Shown: positions 9,192-19,745, counted from the first letter of the stretch. The stretch: 64,000 nt of DNA from an uncultured Bacteroidota bacterium (GCA_913056185.1 CAJXLV010000011.1:1-64000), one strand, 5' to 3'. Numbers and translations: made by a program. Notes: generated by a model not told the origin, from the letters alone.

Positions 9192-10217
9192 TCAAGAAGA
9201 AGGTGCGTTGCCGGAACGGTCTGTAAATGGCTCCTGCTCCGCCCAGCGTCGGACCTGAACGTGGTCTTTGATCACCTCGAGCGATTGCAGCACGATGGAC
9301 CGGCTCAGCCGGTGGAGGCGATGGTCGTACCGTGGGCTCATGAGCGCCTCTGCAGATGCAGCCGTAACCTGCGTGAGGGCCTGATTATTGTCGAGCGAGC
9401 ACATGTCTCGCACCATCTGGTCCACCACAGTGAACACAATGTCGCGGATGGCACTTTCGAGCAGGTCCGCCACGGGGCGCCCCACCCCGGGAAGCGAGGC
9501 GAGGGTGCCGATTTCCCGATTTTCCCGAACGGCGTCCTCGATGACGGAGTTGAGGTACTCGTGGAAGTTCTCTTGCTGCGTCTGGTACGCCACCGCCGTT
9601 GCCTCCTGCAGCCGGTGCGTAACCGCCTCGATCAGGGCCTTGCGCTGTGGTGCGATGACCTCTTCCGCAATGCGGGTGGTCACCTCGTGGCTCGATTGCA
9701 CCTCGGTCTTCAGACCGTCGAGGATGCGCACCGTCACCCGATCGCTGATCTCCTCGAGCACGATGTCGCGGTAGGTGTCGAAGGTACGGTACAGGGCAGT
9801 GTCGCGGAGATCAATAAGCCCGGTGCGTTGGAGCTTGGGCACCATGGCCACGATGCGCAGCAGCCGGAGGGAGCGGAGGGAGCCGACGGGAATGCACCCG
9901 AGAACGTCGTACCAGTGCACAAACGGGTAAAAGAACCAGCGGCGGTACCGCTGTCGGTAAATGGCCACCCCCCAGCGCACCAGGATCTCGGTGAGGAAGA
10001 TCGATACGAAAATGAGATCGTAGAGGAAAAAGTGCTGGTGGATCGTCTGGTTGTACCAGGCGTACAGGGCAGGGACGTGGGATTGCAGTTGTGCCTGCAC
10101 AAACGGGCTCGCGAATCCCCAGTCGACGATGATGAGGGTGAGATTGATGACAATGAGCACCAGCATCACGACGTCGTCCAGGAGCCCCAGGAGTTCACGT
10201 CTGGATCGGGTGGGCAT
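9192..10217 (-). CDS. Membrane protein, possible voltage-gated-channel-like (ion transporter) domain with long cytoplasmic C-terminus
   Basis: Hydrophobic segments 'VVMLVLIVINLTLIIVDWGF', 'FFLYDLIFVSIFLTEILVRWG', then Arg-rich 'PVGSLRSLRLLRIVAMVPKLQR' resembling an S4-type helix. Confidence 0.5.
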   Translation of the reverse strand: MPTRSRRELLGLLDDVVMLVLIVINLTLIIVDWGFASPFVQAQLQSHVPALYAWYNQTIHQHFFLYDLIFVSIFLTEILVRWGVAIYRQRYRRWFFYPFVHWYDVLGCIPVGSLRSLRLLRIVAMVPKLQRTGLIDLRDTALYRTFDTYRDIVLEEISDRVTVRILDGLKTEVQSSHEVTTRIAEEVIAPQRKALIEAVTHRLQEATAVAYQTQQENFHEYLNSVIEDAVRENREIGTLASLPGVGRPVADLLESAIRDIVFTVVDQMVRDMCSLDNNQALTQVTAASAEALMSPRYDHRLHRLSRSIVLQSLEVIKDHVQVRRWAEQEPFTDRSGNAPSS

Positions 10218-10505
10218 GGGGGAGGACGAGGGCTGCGGCGAGAGGCTGTGGCGAGAGGGGCGGGCAGGGAGACGAGAGCACCTCCTGTGAACGCGCACGG
10301 CGAGGGCAGGAGCAGAAGGAGGCGTGCTTCGTTCTCTGGTGTAGGGGGTAGCCTCTCAGCACGGATTCGCACGCCTCCGGTTCGCCGAGGAGTTCTCCCT
10401 GCCCGGGAGCGACCCCGAAGCGAGCCGCAGAGTCTACGCAGAGTCCAGGAACGGCTCGCGGGGCGGCTCTCCAATTCGCAGTGTGCTTCGTCGGTTTCCA
10501 GCGAG

Positions 10506-11684
10506 ATGCTCGATCTTCGGCAGTTGCGCGACCAGTTGAGCGATTTCGAGAGCCACCAGGGCGATCGGGAGAACCGTCGGGAGGCGCAGGAGGAGCGGGC
10601 GCGGACGCTGCTGCGGGCCTGCCACGAGCACTGGCGACAGGTGCAGGACGCGGCGAAGGCCGCCCAGCCGCGGCGCCTCGTGGCCGAGATGCGCGAGCCC
10701 CCCGCCGCCACCCACCCCGCGCCGGAGCGCCCCACGCCCATCACCGTTGTGGCCACGGACGGGTCGCAGATCTATCCGGACCGCCACCTGGAGCCGCCCT
10801 TCTTTTTGCTGAACATAAGCCAGGTGGCCTTCCAGTACGGCACGACCGAGAAGGCGCACCTCGACGCCACCCCGTCGCTTCACTTCCGCGAGCCCCTTGC
10901 CGACCGGTTCGGGGAGCCGCTCGACACGATCCCGGCCGAGCTGGTGTCCGCCCTGCGCGACGAACAGGAGCTGCGTCGTCTTCTCGAGGCTGCCACCACG
11001 GCCCGCGTCTCGGGGCGTCCCCTCGTGGCCCTGGCGGACGGGACGCTCATCCGGTGGATGATTCGGGGGATGGACAACGACGCCCTTGAAAGCACGCTCA
11101 TTGCGCGCTACACCCAGTTTCTTGACGGCTTCCGGGAGGAGGGGCGCGCCCTGGCCTCGTACGTGAGCCTGCCGGCGAGTACGGAGATTGTGAACCTGCT
11201 GCGGTTTGTGGGGGGCGACCTGGCGGCGGCCCCGCCCGATTTGCCGACGCGCGCTCCCGACGCGCCGCGTCTCGACGGGCTCCTCGACCGTCACGTGCTG
11301 GCTCTCATCCTTGGGCCGGGCGAGCGGTCGGCGGTGTTCGGGTCGGCCTCCCACATCCAGGCGGAGTACCCAACGGGCACCGACATTGCGTTCTTCTACC
11401 TCCGGGTGCCAGGGCCCGGCGGGGGCGAGCTCGGACGCGTGGAGGTGCCGCGCTGGGTGGCCGACGATGCCGCCCTGCTCGACCGGGTGCACGCCACGGT
11501 GCTGCACGAGTGCCGGAAGGGAGAGGGCTATCCGCTTGCTCTCTCAGAAGCGCACGAGCGGGCGGTGGTGCGGGCCTCGGAGCGCGAGGCATTCTACCGG
11601 CTCATGGAGCGTCGCCTGCGCCGCGCCGGCCTCGAGCCCACCGGATCGCGGAAGCGGCGGTCGAAGCAGCGGCCACGGGTGTGA
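10506..11684 (+). CDS. nurA: NurA domain nuclease
   Basis: 'ITVVATDGSQIYPDRHLEPPFFLLNISQVAFQYG', 'LVALADGTLIRWMI', 'YPLALSEAHERAVVRASEREAFYRLMERRL' are NurA-like; ATG 10506. Confidence 0.72.
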   Translation: MLDLRQLRDQLSDFESHQGDRENRREAQEERARTLLRACHEHWRQVQDAAKAAQPRRLVAEMREPPAATHPAPERPTPITVVATDGSQIYPDRHLEPPFFLLNISQVAFQYGTTEKAHLDATPSLHFREPLADRFGEPLDTIPAELVSALRDEQELRRLLEAATTARVSGRPLVALADGTLIRWMIRGMDNDALESTLIARYTQFLDGFREEGRALASYVSLPASTEIVNLLRFVGGDLAAAPPDLPTRAPDAPRLDGLLDRHVLALILGPGERSAVFGSASHIQAEYPTGTDIAFFYLRVPGPGGGELGRVEVPRWVADDAALLDRVHATVLHECRKGEGYPLALSEAHERAVVRASEREAFYRLMERRLRRAGLEPTGSRKRRSKQRPRV

Positions 11685-11861
11685 GGGTGGGCGTGTTGAC
11701 GCACGGGCGCATCGGCGTTCTTTGGCCCGCCCGCCTGGGTGACCGCCCACACGCCACGCGGCAACCCGTGGGCGGAGTTTGTATATTGTACCAGAGACGA
11801 CTCGGTATCAGAGACGACTTGCAATGAAGACGGCTTTCCTGTCAGTGAGAGAGCACGTGCG

Positions 11862-12458
11862 ATGAACGACACCGCCCTTGGCGAAGTGATTGAGGCCACC
11901 ACCCGACAGTTTGTCGCGGAGGTGTACGAAGAGGCCGACGCGCCGAATTTTGGGGCGTGGGTGCGCGTGGAGCCCGACGGCGCGCCGCCCCTGTTCGGCC
12001 TTGTCAGCCACGTGGAAACGGGCAGCTACGACTCCAACCGGCAGGCCGTGGCGCTGGGCCTCTCCCCAGAGGAGCGCGCCCAGGAGATGCCGATGGTGGA
12101 CGAGCTGCTCCGCACCACCGTGCGCGTCCAGATGCTGGCCTGCGAGGGGCCGGGCGGAGACCTGCGACAGACGCTCCCGCCCCAGCCGCCCGGCATCCAC
12201 GATTTCGTTGCGCCGTGCACGGAGGCGCAGGTGCGGCGCATCGGGGCCCCCTTCGACTACCTGCGCACCCTCGTGGAGCACCCCGACCCCGCCGTGCCGG
12301 TCGACGATTTGCTCGTCGCGGTGCTGCGCCGGACCTACGCAGCTCACGGCGGCGAGAACGGCGGACGCGAGCCGCTCGTGCAGGCCGGCCGGGCCCTCAG
12401 CCGCCTGCTCGACGACGACCACGAGCGCCTCCAGTCCATCCTGCGCCGCGTGCTGTAG
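11862..12458 (+). CDS. HAS-barrel-like protein of the HerA/NurA context (no ATPase domain)
   Basis: 'ALGEVIEATTRQFVAEVYE...FGAWVRVEPDGAPPLFGLVSHVETGSYDSNRQAVALGLSPEE...LPPQPPGIHDFV' resembles HAS-barrel N-terminal modules of HerA; adjacent and co-oriented with nurA. Confidence 0.5.
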   Translation: MNDTALGEVIEATTRQFVAEVYEEADAPNFGAWVRVEPDGAPPLFGLVSHVETGSYDSNRQAVALGLSPEERAQEMPMVDELLRTTVRVQMLACEGPGGDLRQTLPPQPPGIHDFVAPCTEAQVRRIGAPFDYLRTLVEHPDPAVPVDDLLVAVLRRTYAAHGGENGGREPLVQAGRALSRLLDDDHERLQSILRRVL

Positions 12459-12483
12459 GCCGCCGCCCCGTCCCGGGCACCAT

Positions 12484-12987
12484 TCACAAGATCACCCCGA
12501 TCCGAAGCGGCACCACGAGGGTTGTCGTTTCTGCACCAACCAGCACGCCGGGCTTAAACTCGAAGAAGAGAGAACTCTCCTGCAGCAGCCAGGCCCGCCC
12601 CACACCCACATTGAAGGTGGGGCCACTTTCCGTGCTTGTGTCCCCGAAGGGCACGTACGCACCCACCCCGCCGATCACGTATGTGCTCTGCGCGTTGGCG
12701 GTGGAAAATGACACAATGGCCGAAAGCTGCGGGTCAAGGGCAAATGCGGAATCGTCCCGGCCCCGAAAGATGAACCCCGTGAGGCCCGACCCCAGGGCCA
12801 GTGACACATCCGGGTTGAGCGCTGTGGAGGCCCGGAAGTGGACTCCCGGCCCTACATTGTCACCGGCCGTGCTTCCCAGAAGCTGCAGCCCGAGGCCGAA
12901 TCGAGACGAGTTGGTCTGGGCGTGCGTGGGCGCCGACAAGCTTAGCAGAAGTGCGACCCCGATGAAGAGTCCAAAAATGCGTCGCAT
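12484..12987 (-). CDS. Small outer-membrane beta-barrel protein
   Basis: Signal peptide 'MRRIFGLFIGVALLLSLSAPTHAQ' followed by amphipathic strand-rich sequence. Confidence 0.65.
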   Translation of the reverse strand: MRRIFGLFIGVALLLSLSAPTHAQTNSSRFGLGLQLLGSTAGDNVGPGVHFRASTALNPDVSLALGSGLTGFIFRGRDDSAFALDPQLSAIVSFSTANAQSTYVIGGVGAYVPFGDTSTESGPTFNVGVGRAWLLQESSLFFEFKPGVLVGAETTTLVVPLRIGVIL

Positions 12988-13197
12988 GAAAATCGAAGGG
13001 CTTGGAGAATCAAGAAAGAAGGGGGGGCGTAGCACTTCCTCCGTCCATCCTGCTTGCGGAAAAAGATGAGGCCTGCATCCGCCATGTGGCATTTGCCATG
13101 TGGAACGTACACGTCCGCGTGCGAATCATCAACACGCACTCGGGCCTCTGCCTCGCCATTCGCCATTCCCACGCATCTTTCATCCGTCCGCACTGTC

Positions 13198-14430
13198 ATG
13201 TCTCGCCCCGCGCCTGCCGCCTCCGAAACGCACCCGGCCCCGCCCCAAACGTGGGAGCCCGACGCGTTCGAGGCGCCCGACTACTACGCCCTCGATGAAC
13301 TGCTCACAGAGGAGGCGAAAGCCCTCCGCGATGAGGTCCGTGCCTTCGTCACGAACGAGGTGGAGCCCATCATTGAGGAGCATGCACAGGAGGCCACCTT
13401 TCCACGTTCGCTCCTTCCGGCCTTTGCAGAGCAGGGCCTTTTGGGGCCTACCCTTCCTACGGAGTACGGGGGCGGCGGCCACAGCAACATCGTGTACGGA
13501 CTCATGATGCAGGAGCTGGAGCGGGGCGACTCCGGCCTCCGGTCGTTTTGCTCCGTGACGGGCTCGCTCGTCATGTACCCCATTTGGCGCTATGGCACCG
13601 AGGCACAGAAGGAGCGCTGGCTGCCTGCCCTGGCCCGCGCTGAGGCCATCGGGTGCTTCGGCCTCACGGAGCCGAACGTGGGCTCCAACCCCTCCGACAT
13701 GGAGACGCGGGCGCGCCGCGACGGAGATGCCTGGGTTTTGGAGGGGCACAAGCGCTGGTCCACCAACGCGAGCATGGCCGACGTGGCAGTGATCTGGGCC
13801 AAAGACGAAGACGACGTGGTCCGCGGATTTCTGGTGGAGACGGACCGCGACGGGGTGTCCACCCCCACCATCGACGAGACGTGGTCGCTCCGGGCGGCCG
13901 TGACCAGCGAGGTAGTGCTCGATGGCGTGCGGGTGCCGGACTCGGCCCGTCTGCCTCACGCCGAGGGCCTGAAGGGGCCGCTCTCGTGCCTCACCCAGGC
14001 GCGCTACGGCATCTGCTGGGGCACCATTGGGGCGGCCATGGCCTGCTACGATGCTGCCCGCCAGCACGCCCAGAACCGCGAACAATTCGGACAGCCCATC
14101 GGCGGCTTTCAGCTCATGCAAGAACGGCTGGTGGACATGGTGCAGGAAATTACGAAGGCCCAGCTCCTAAACTGGCGCCTGGGCACCCTCAAGGAGGCCG
14201 GCACCATGCGTCCCCAACAGGTGTCCCTGGCCAAGCGCAACAACTGCCAGACGGCCTTGGACATTGCCCGCTCCGCCCGGCAGGTGCTGGGCGGGAACGG
14301 GGTCACCAGCATGTACCCCGTCATGCGGCACATGAACAACCTCGAGAGCGTGATCACGTACGAAGGCACCCACGAGGTGCACACGCTCGTGGTGGGGCAA
14401 GACGTGACTGGGCTGAACGCGTTTACCTAA
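13198..14430 (+). CDS. Acyl-CoA dehydrogenase (glutaryl-CoA dehydrogenase-like)
   Basis: 'CFGLTEPNVGSNPSDMETRARRDGDAWVLEGHKRWSTN', 'RYGICWGTIGAAMACYDAARQHAQNREQFGQPIGGFQLMQERLVDM', 'GGNGVTSMYPVMRHMNNLESVITYEGTHEVHTLVVGQDVTG'. Confidence 0.92.
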   Translation: MSRPAPAASETHPAPPQTWEPDAFEAPDYYALDELLTEEAKALRDEVRAFVTNEVEPIIEEHAQEATFPRSLLPAFAEQGLLGPTLPTEYGGGGHSNIVYGLMMQELERGDSGLRSFCSVTGSLVMYPIWRYGTEAQKERWLPALARAEAIGCFGLTEPNVGSNPSDMETRARRDGDAWVLEGHKRWSTNASMADVAVIWAKDEDDVVRGFLVETDRDGVSTPTIDETWSLRAAVTSEVVLDGVRVPDSARLPHAEGLKGPLSCLTQARYGICWGTIGAAMACYDAARQHAQNREQFGQPIGGFQLMQERLVDMVQEITKAQLLNWRLGTLKEAGTMRPQQVSLAKRNNCQTALDIARSARQVLGGNGVTSMYPVMRHMNNLESVITYEGTHEVHTLVVGQDVTGLNAFT

Positions 14431-14552
14431 TCGTTCTTGCCACTCGGGGAGACGTCGCCCCCGCAGCTCCCCAGGGACGAAAAGCAGCCCCGCTCGCATT
14501 CGTTACAGCGACGGAATAGAAGAAAGCACTTCTCAGGGCTGGCACTGAATTT

Positions 14553-14638
14553 GCGCACATTATTGTGTGCTACGCTGTCCCCGAGTTTGGGCAACTCCTG
14601 ACGGACATGCAGTCAGGGTGTCAGCGTTCTGTGCTGAC
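14553..14638. promoter_or_regulatory. Two small inverted repeats upstream of dps
   Basis: GCGCACATTATTGTGTGC (14553-14570) and GTCAGC-GTTCTGT-GCTGAC (14620-14638), 5' of the dps ATG at 14692. Confidence 0.35.
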
Positions 14639-14691
14639 GACATGGCGCTTCTTCCACCCTCACTTCCATCCACAAACACTCCCAGATCGAT

Positions 14692-15273
14692 ATGCCCGCA
14701 ACCACAACCCAGACTCCCGATACCGCTCACGGCGAGCCTTGGCGCCCACAACAGATGATTGAGGAGAACCCGATTGGGCTTGACCAGGACGTGGCGGAAC
14801 AGCTCATTCCTAAGCTCGACGAGATCCAGTGCACGCTCTGGACGCTCTACCACCAGTACCAGAAGCATCACTGGCTCGTAGAGGGCCCACAGTTCAACGA
14901 TCTCCACATGTTCCTCCAGGAGAACTACGAGGAGGTCCACAAGTACGTAGACCGCGTTGCGGAGCGCATCACGGCGCTCGGCGGCATCCCGACCAGTGCG
15001 CCGGACGCGCAGGCGGAGCTCTCGCACGTGACTCACGAGCCGGAGGGCACCTACCGCATCCGGCAGATGCTCCAGCACGACCTCGATGGCGAGCGCACCC
15101 TGGCTACGCAGCTCCGCGCCGTTATTGCGGAGGCCAACGACCTTGGCGACCCGGGCACGGAGCGCACGCTGAAGAAGGTGCTGACGAAGGTGGAAGACCG
15201 AGCCCACCATCTCGACCATTACCTGGGCGAGGACAGCCTGGAACAGGGACGGTCCAACGCGGAAGTGGCATAA
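14692..15273 (+). CDS. dps: Dps family ferritin-like DNA-binding/starvation protein
   Basis: 'TLYHQYQKHHWLVEGPQFNDLHMFLQENYEEVHKYVDRVAERITALGGIP' ferroxidase-centre region of Dps. Confidence 0.9.
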   Translation: MPATTTQTPDTAHGEPWRPQQMIEENPIGLDQDVAEQLIPKLDEIQCTLWTLYHQYQKHHWLVEGPQFNDLHMFLQENYEEVHKYVDRVAERITALGGIPTSAPDAQAELSHVTHEPEGTYRIRQMLQHDLDGERTLATQLRAVIAEANDLGDPGTERTLKKVLTKVEDRAHHLDHYLGEDSLEQGRSNAEVA

Positions 15274-15335
15274 GTATCGCATCGGCCCGTTTTGCCTCCT
15301 CCCAGATCCTGGATGGAAGGCTCTTCCAATCTATG

Positions 15336-15379
15336 GCAGCCTGGTGCCGGCAGCTCCGGTGCCAGGCTGCTTTTTGTGT
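15336..15379 (+). terminator. Rho-independent terminator downstream of dps
   Basis: GCAGCCTGG...CCAGGCTGC stem followed by TTTTTGTGT. Confidence 0.85.
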
Positions 15380-15685
15380 GTATGGCCTGCATGCACGGCT
15401 TGTGTGTCCGGTGCCGCCCCCGATGCCTTTGGGGGCTATGGCGCAAGAAAACCCCCTCGTTCTTCGGTGTATTGTGTCAGAAAAGAAGGCTCTCCTCGGA
15501 ACGACCCTCGTTCACCAAGCGTGATTGACTTCCTTTCTGTTCTCGAAAGCCTCCATGCAGCCCCGTTCCCACGCGCCGGAGGAATGCCCTGAGACAGTTC
15601 CCAGCGTACGACACTTGCATGCCGGGCCTCTTATTCTCGTCCGGCCCCTCTGTTACTTTGTCACATCAATCCTGGCACGTCGCCC

Positions 15686-18292
15686 ATGAAGCGCTTAGTA
15701 GTTGTTGAATCTCCGACAAAGGCCCGCACCATTCGGTCCTTTCTCCCCGATGAGAATGAGTTTCAGGTAGAGGCCAGCATGGGACACATCCGAGACCTCC
15801 CGGCCTCCGCCAAACAAATTCCGGCCGAGTACAAAGATGAAGACTGGGCCCGCCTCGGCGTGAAGGTCACCAATGGCTTTGAGCCGCTGTACGTGGTGCC
15901 CCCGGACAAGAAAAGCGTGGTGCGCGACTTGAGGCGAGCCCTGAAAGATGCCGACATCCTCTACATCGCCACGGACGAGGACCGCGAGGGCGAGTCCATC
16001 GGCTGGCATCTCGTCCACGCGCTCGACCCGGATGTGCCGGTGAAGCGGATGGTCTTCCACGAGATTACGGAGGAGGCCATCCGGCGGGCCCTGGACGACA
16101 CGCGCGACATTGATACGCACCTCGTAGAAGCGCAGCAGACGCGCCGCATCCTGGATCGGCTGGTGGGCTACTCCATCTCGCCGGTGCTCTGGCGCAAGAT
16201 CAAGCCCAAGCTCTCTGCTGGGCGCGTGCAAAGCGTGGCGGTGCGGCTGCTGGTCCGGAAGGAGGCAGAGCGCATCACGTTCGTGCCAGCTACCTACTGG
16301 GACCTCGACGCGCAGCTCACGAAAAACGGGACGGGCGTAGCGGCCGAGATGACGCACCTGAACGAGGTGCGCCTCGCGTCGGGGAAGGACTTCGACGAGG
16401 ACACTGGCCGCCTCAAGGAGTCGCTGACCGAAGGGGAGGACGTAGTGCTGCTGGACGAGGAGCACGCGACGGCCCTGGCAGAGCAGCTGCCCGAGGCGCC
16501 GTGGACCATCGCCGACATCAAGGAGCGGACGCGAACCAAGTCGCCCTCCGCCCCCTTCATCACGTCTACTTTGCAGCAGGAGGCCAACCGCAAGCTTAAC
16601 CTCTCGTCGAGCCGGACGATGAGCCTCGCTCAGTCCCTCTACGAGAATGGCTACATTACGTACATGCGCACCGACTCCACCAACCTCTCTGAAGAGGCGG
16701 TGACGGGGGCCCGCCGCACTGTGGCACAGCGCTACGGCGACGACTACCTGAGTGGCAGCGTGCGACAGTACAGCTCCTCCGAAAGCGCACAGGAGGCGCA
16801 CGAGGCCATCCGCCCCGCCGGGTCCGAAATGAAGACGAAGGACGAGCTCGGCCTCAGTGGAATGCAGGCGGCCCTCTACGACCTGATCTGGAAGCGCACC
16901 CTGGCAACCCAAATGGCCAACGCCAAGGTGCGCTACACAAACATTTACTTCGACGCGCAGGTGGACGGAGAGGTGGCGCGCTTCCGGGCCTCCGGCAAGC
17001 AGATCGACTTCCCCGGCTTCTTCCGCGTGCTCGTAGAGGGCGCCGACGACCCCGAGGCCGCGCTTCGCAAACGGGAGCGTCCGCTGCCGCCGCTCCGCGT
17101 CGGGGAGACGTCTGTTGGCTCCGCGTCTGCCGAGTCCGAAGAGGACGACGGCTTCCGGGTGCACTCTGTAGAGCCGCTCGGGCACGAAACCAAGCCGCCC
17201 GCCCGCTACACGGAGGCCTCGCTCGTGGAGACGCTCGAAGAGGAAGGCATCGGCCGCCCGTCCACGTACGCCTCCATCATCGGCACCATTCAGCAGCGCG
17301 GCTACGTGCGCAAGAAAGGAAACGCACTTGTCCCCACCTTCACGGCCTTCGCCACAAACAACCTCATGGAGGCCCAATTCGAGCCACTGGTCGACGTCAG
17401 CTTCACGGCGAAGATGGAAGATGTGCTCGACGACATTGCCCGCGGGCGCACCGAGCCCACGCCTTACCTGCAAGACTTCTACAAGGGCGAAGATGGCGTG
17501 GAGGCACGCGTCGAGGAAGGCCTGGAGGCCATTGACCCTCGCGACATCAGTGCCATCCACTTCCCCGACCAGTGGGGCGACTACGTGGTGCGCGTGGGCA
17601 AGTACGGCCCGTACGTGGAGGGCGAAATGAATGGCGACACGGTGACGGCGTCCCTTCCCGACGACCTTGCGCCGGGGGACACCACGGAAGAGGAGCTCCA
17701 GGAGATCCTCGAGGAGGCGAACCGAGGCGACCGAGTGCTGGGCATTCATCCCGAGGCGGACCTCCCGGTCTTGCTCAAGTCGGGGCCCTACGGGCCGTAC
17801 ATACAGCTCGGCGACGACGAAGACGAGGACAGTCCGAAGCGCGTGTCGCTGCCGCCAGGGGTGGAGCCGGAGGACGTGGACTTCGAGCTCGGCCTGGACA
17901 TCATCAATCTGCCCCGCACGCTCGGCACGCATCCCGAAACGGGGAAAGAGGTGGAGGCCAACATTGGCCGCTACGGGCCTTACGTGCGGCACGAGGGCAC
18001 CTTTGCGTCCCTCCAGAAGCAGGACGACGTGCTGACGGTGGAGCTGGACCGTGCCCTCAAGCTCATCCGGCGCAAGGAGAACCGCAACCAGCCCGACCGT
18101 GTGCTTGGCCCTCACCCAGGCAGCGACGAGCCGGTGGAGGTGTGGAATGGCCGCTACGGGCCGTACGTGAAGCACGACGGCACCAACGCCTCCCTCCAGG
18201 ACGACCAGTCCATCGACAGCCTGACAATGGACGAGGCGCTCGACCTGCTCGCCGAAAAGGGCGACGAGGCAACGCAGAAGGTGCGGGGATAG
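15686..18292 (+). CDS. topA: DNA topoisomerase I
   Basis: '[20 protein letters not shown]', '[15 protein letters not shown]', '[15 protein letters not shown]'; several C-terminal 'LG.HP....V....G.YGPY' repeats. Confidence 0.97.
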   Translation: MKRLVVVESPTKARTIRSFLPDENEFQVEASMGHIRDLPASAKQIPAEYKDEDWARLGVKVTNGFEPLYVVPPDKKSVVRDLRRALKDADILYIATDEDREGESIGWHLVHALDPDVPVKRMVFHEITEEAIRRALDDTRDIDTHLVEAQQTRRILDRLVGYSISPVLWRKIKPKLSAGRVQSVAVRLLVRKEAERITFVPATYWDLDAQLTKNGTGVAAEMTHLNEVRLASGKDFDEDTGRLKESLTEGEDVVLLDEEHATALAEQLPEAPWTIADIKERTRTKSPSAPFITSTLQQEANRKLNLSSSRTMSLAQSLYENGYITYMRTDSTNLSEEAVTGARRTVAQRYGDDYLSGSVRQYSSSESAQEAHEAIRPAGSEMKTKDELGLSGMQAALYDLIWKRTLATQMANAKVRYTNIYFDAQVDGEVARFRASGKQIDFPGFFRVLVEGADDPEAALRKRERPLPPLRVGETSVGSASAESEEDDGFRVHSVEPLGHETKPPARYTEASLVETLEEEGIGRPSTYASIIGTIQQRGYVRKKGNALVPTFTAFATNNLMEAQFEPLVDVSFTAKMEDVLDDIARGRTEPTPYLQDFYKGEDGVEARVEEGLEAIDPRDISAIHFPDQWGDYVVRVGKYGPYVEGEMNGDTVTASLPDDLAPGDTTEEELQEILEEANRGDRVLGIHPEADLPVLLKSGPYGPYIQLGDDEDEDSPKRVSLPPGVEPEDVDFELGLDIINLPRTLGTHPETGKEVEANIGRYGPYVRHEGTFASLQKQDDVLTVELDRALKLIRRKENRNQPDRVLGPHPGSDEPVEVWNGRYGPYVKHDGTNASLQDDQSIDSLTMDEALDLLAEKGDEATQKVRG

Positions 18293-18303
18293 AGCATGAA
18301 GCG

Positions 18304-18340
18304 TGATGCGTGAGAACCCAAGATCACGAATCACGCATCA
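18304..18340. repeat. Inverted repeat between convergent topA and rsgA
   Basis: TGATGCGTGA (18304-18313) and TCACGCATCA (18331-18340), perfect 10-bp arms overlapping the rsgA stop. Confidence 0.75.
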
Positions 18341-19309
18341 GTATTCCGGGGTTTGCTCCTCACGCAGCGACGCCAGAATGGCCAAGTAGCTCTCGTGGCG
18401 CTCGGGGTGAATGTCGCCGTGCTGCACGGCATCCTTCACCGCACAGCCCGGCTCGTGGTCGTGCGTACAGTCCGGGAACTGACAGGCGTTGACGTACGGC
18501 GCAAGGTCCGGAAAGTAGTGCGCCAGGTCCTTCGGGTGCACGTCTTGCAGCCCAAACTCGCGGATGCCGGGGGTGTCCACCACGTAGCCATCGTTGGAGA
18601 GAGGATGGAGCTCCGCATGGGTCGTGGTGTGAGTGCCCTTGCGCGTCTTTTCGCTGACCGCACTGGTTTCGAGATCGAGCGCCGGCTCAAGGGCATTGAT
18701 GAGGGTCGACTTGCCCGTGCCGGAGGGGCCGGTAATGGCGTTAATCTGGCCCGCAAACGCGCTGCGGAGCCGGTCCAGGCCGTGCCCCTCCGTCGCACTC
18801 GTGGTGAGCACCGGGTAGCCCAGATCCGCGTACCGGAGATGCAGGTCCATGACCATGGGGCGATCCGCAGGGGCCATGCGGTCGACCTTGTTGATGATGA
18901 GGCCCGCTGGAAGGTCGCGTCTGGCCGCGGCAACCAGGAGCCGATCCAGAAAGCGCGGGTTGAAGGCCGGAAACTCCACCGCCTGTACGCCCCAGATGCG
19001 GTCCACATTGGCCACGAGCACGTGCTCCTGTCCTGCGCGCGGCCCCGCCGCGCGCCGGCTCAGTTTGTTGGCGCGGTCGTGAATCTCCGTGATAAATCCC
19101 GTGTCGTCCTCCTCCGTGAGGCGAATGGTCACCTGGTCGCCCACCGCGATGGGATTGGTAACGCCTTCAACGTCGAGCCGAAACTTGCCCCGCATCCGCG
19201 AGGGAACGGTGCGCGTGTCCGTCTTCACATCGTACCAGCTGCCCGTGGAACTCGTAACCACGCCCTCCAGGTAGGTCGGGCCCGAGTCGGAGTCGGAAGA
19301 GGAAGCCAT
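18338..19309 (-). CDS. rsgA: Ribosome small subunit-dependent GTPase A
   Basis: Circularly permuted GTPase: 'NKVDRM', 'TGPSGTGKSTLINAL', 'VVDTPGIREFGL', and C-terminal zinc cluster 'ACQFPDCTHDHEPGCAVK'. Confidence 0.95.
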   Translation of the reverse strand: MASSSDSDSGPTYLEGVVTSSTGSWYDVKTDTRTVPSRMRGKFRLDVEGVTNPIAVGDQVTIRLTEEDDTGFITEIHDRANKLSRRAAGPRAGQEHVLVANVDRIWGVQAVEFPAFNPRFLDRLLVAAARRDLPAGLIINKVDRMAPADRPMVMDLHLRYADLGYPVLTTSATEGHGLDRLRSAFAGQINAITGPSGTGKSTLINALEPALDLETSAVSEKTRKGTHTTTHAELHPLSNDGYVVDTPGIREFGLQDVHPKDLAHYFPDLAPYVNACQFPDCTHDHEPGCAVKDAVQHGDIHPERHESYLAILASLREEQTPEY

Positions 19310-19430
19310 GAGACGGCGGGATCGAGAGAAACCTTCGAGTTTTGCGGCGCGTGCACACAATCCCTACTGCACGAGAGACTGTGCAACACGCTTGTGTAAC
19401 GAGGCACCCTGCCAAACAGTTCGTCCTCCC

Positions 19431-19745
19431 ATGCCGTCTGACGATCCGTTTCACCGAGTGCGCCGCGACTTCGAGGCCCTCCAGATCGACGAGCAAGCGC
19501 AGTTTTTAATTCAGGCGTCCGCGTCCACGCTGGCCCGTGGGATTGAGCAGGCGGGGAAGGCGCTTGCGGCGGGCCTGGGCGAGACCATGCACCAGGCCTG
19601 CTCCTCCACACCGCCCCACAAAGACACGCCCCACAAAGACGCGCCCCACAAAGACGCGCCCGGTGCGGAGGAGCCGGGCCCTGCCGAGCCAGAAACGGCC
19701 CAGCGCCAGGTTCCTCCGGAGCGCCCCGACGCATCGGACGCGTAA
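19431..19745 (+). CDS. Hypothetical protein with HKDAP tandem repeat
   Basis: ORF starting MPSDDPFHRVRRDFEALQIDEQAQFLIQA; oriented with the following small ORF. Confidence 0.6.
   Translation: MPSDDPFHRVRRDFEALQIDEQAQFLIQASASTLARGIEQAGKALAAGLGETMHQACSSTPPHKDTPHKDAPHKDAPGAEEPGPAEPETAQRQVPPERPDASDA
19617..19661 (+). repeat. Three tandem 15-bp units (CACAAAGACRCGCCC)
   Basis: Read directly; encodes HKDTP-HKDAP-HKDAP. Confidence 0.9.

Noticed and set aside
10506-12458. NurA locus as a complete HerA-based anti-phage island
   Set aside because: No HerA/SIR2/DUF4297-type partner in the window; flanking genes are housekeeping or envelope.
15695-18334. 879-aa minus-strand ORF
   Set aside because: Exact antisense shadow of topA with biased composition; no recognisable family.
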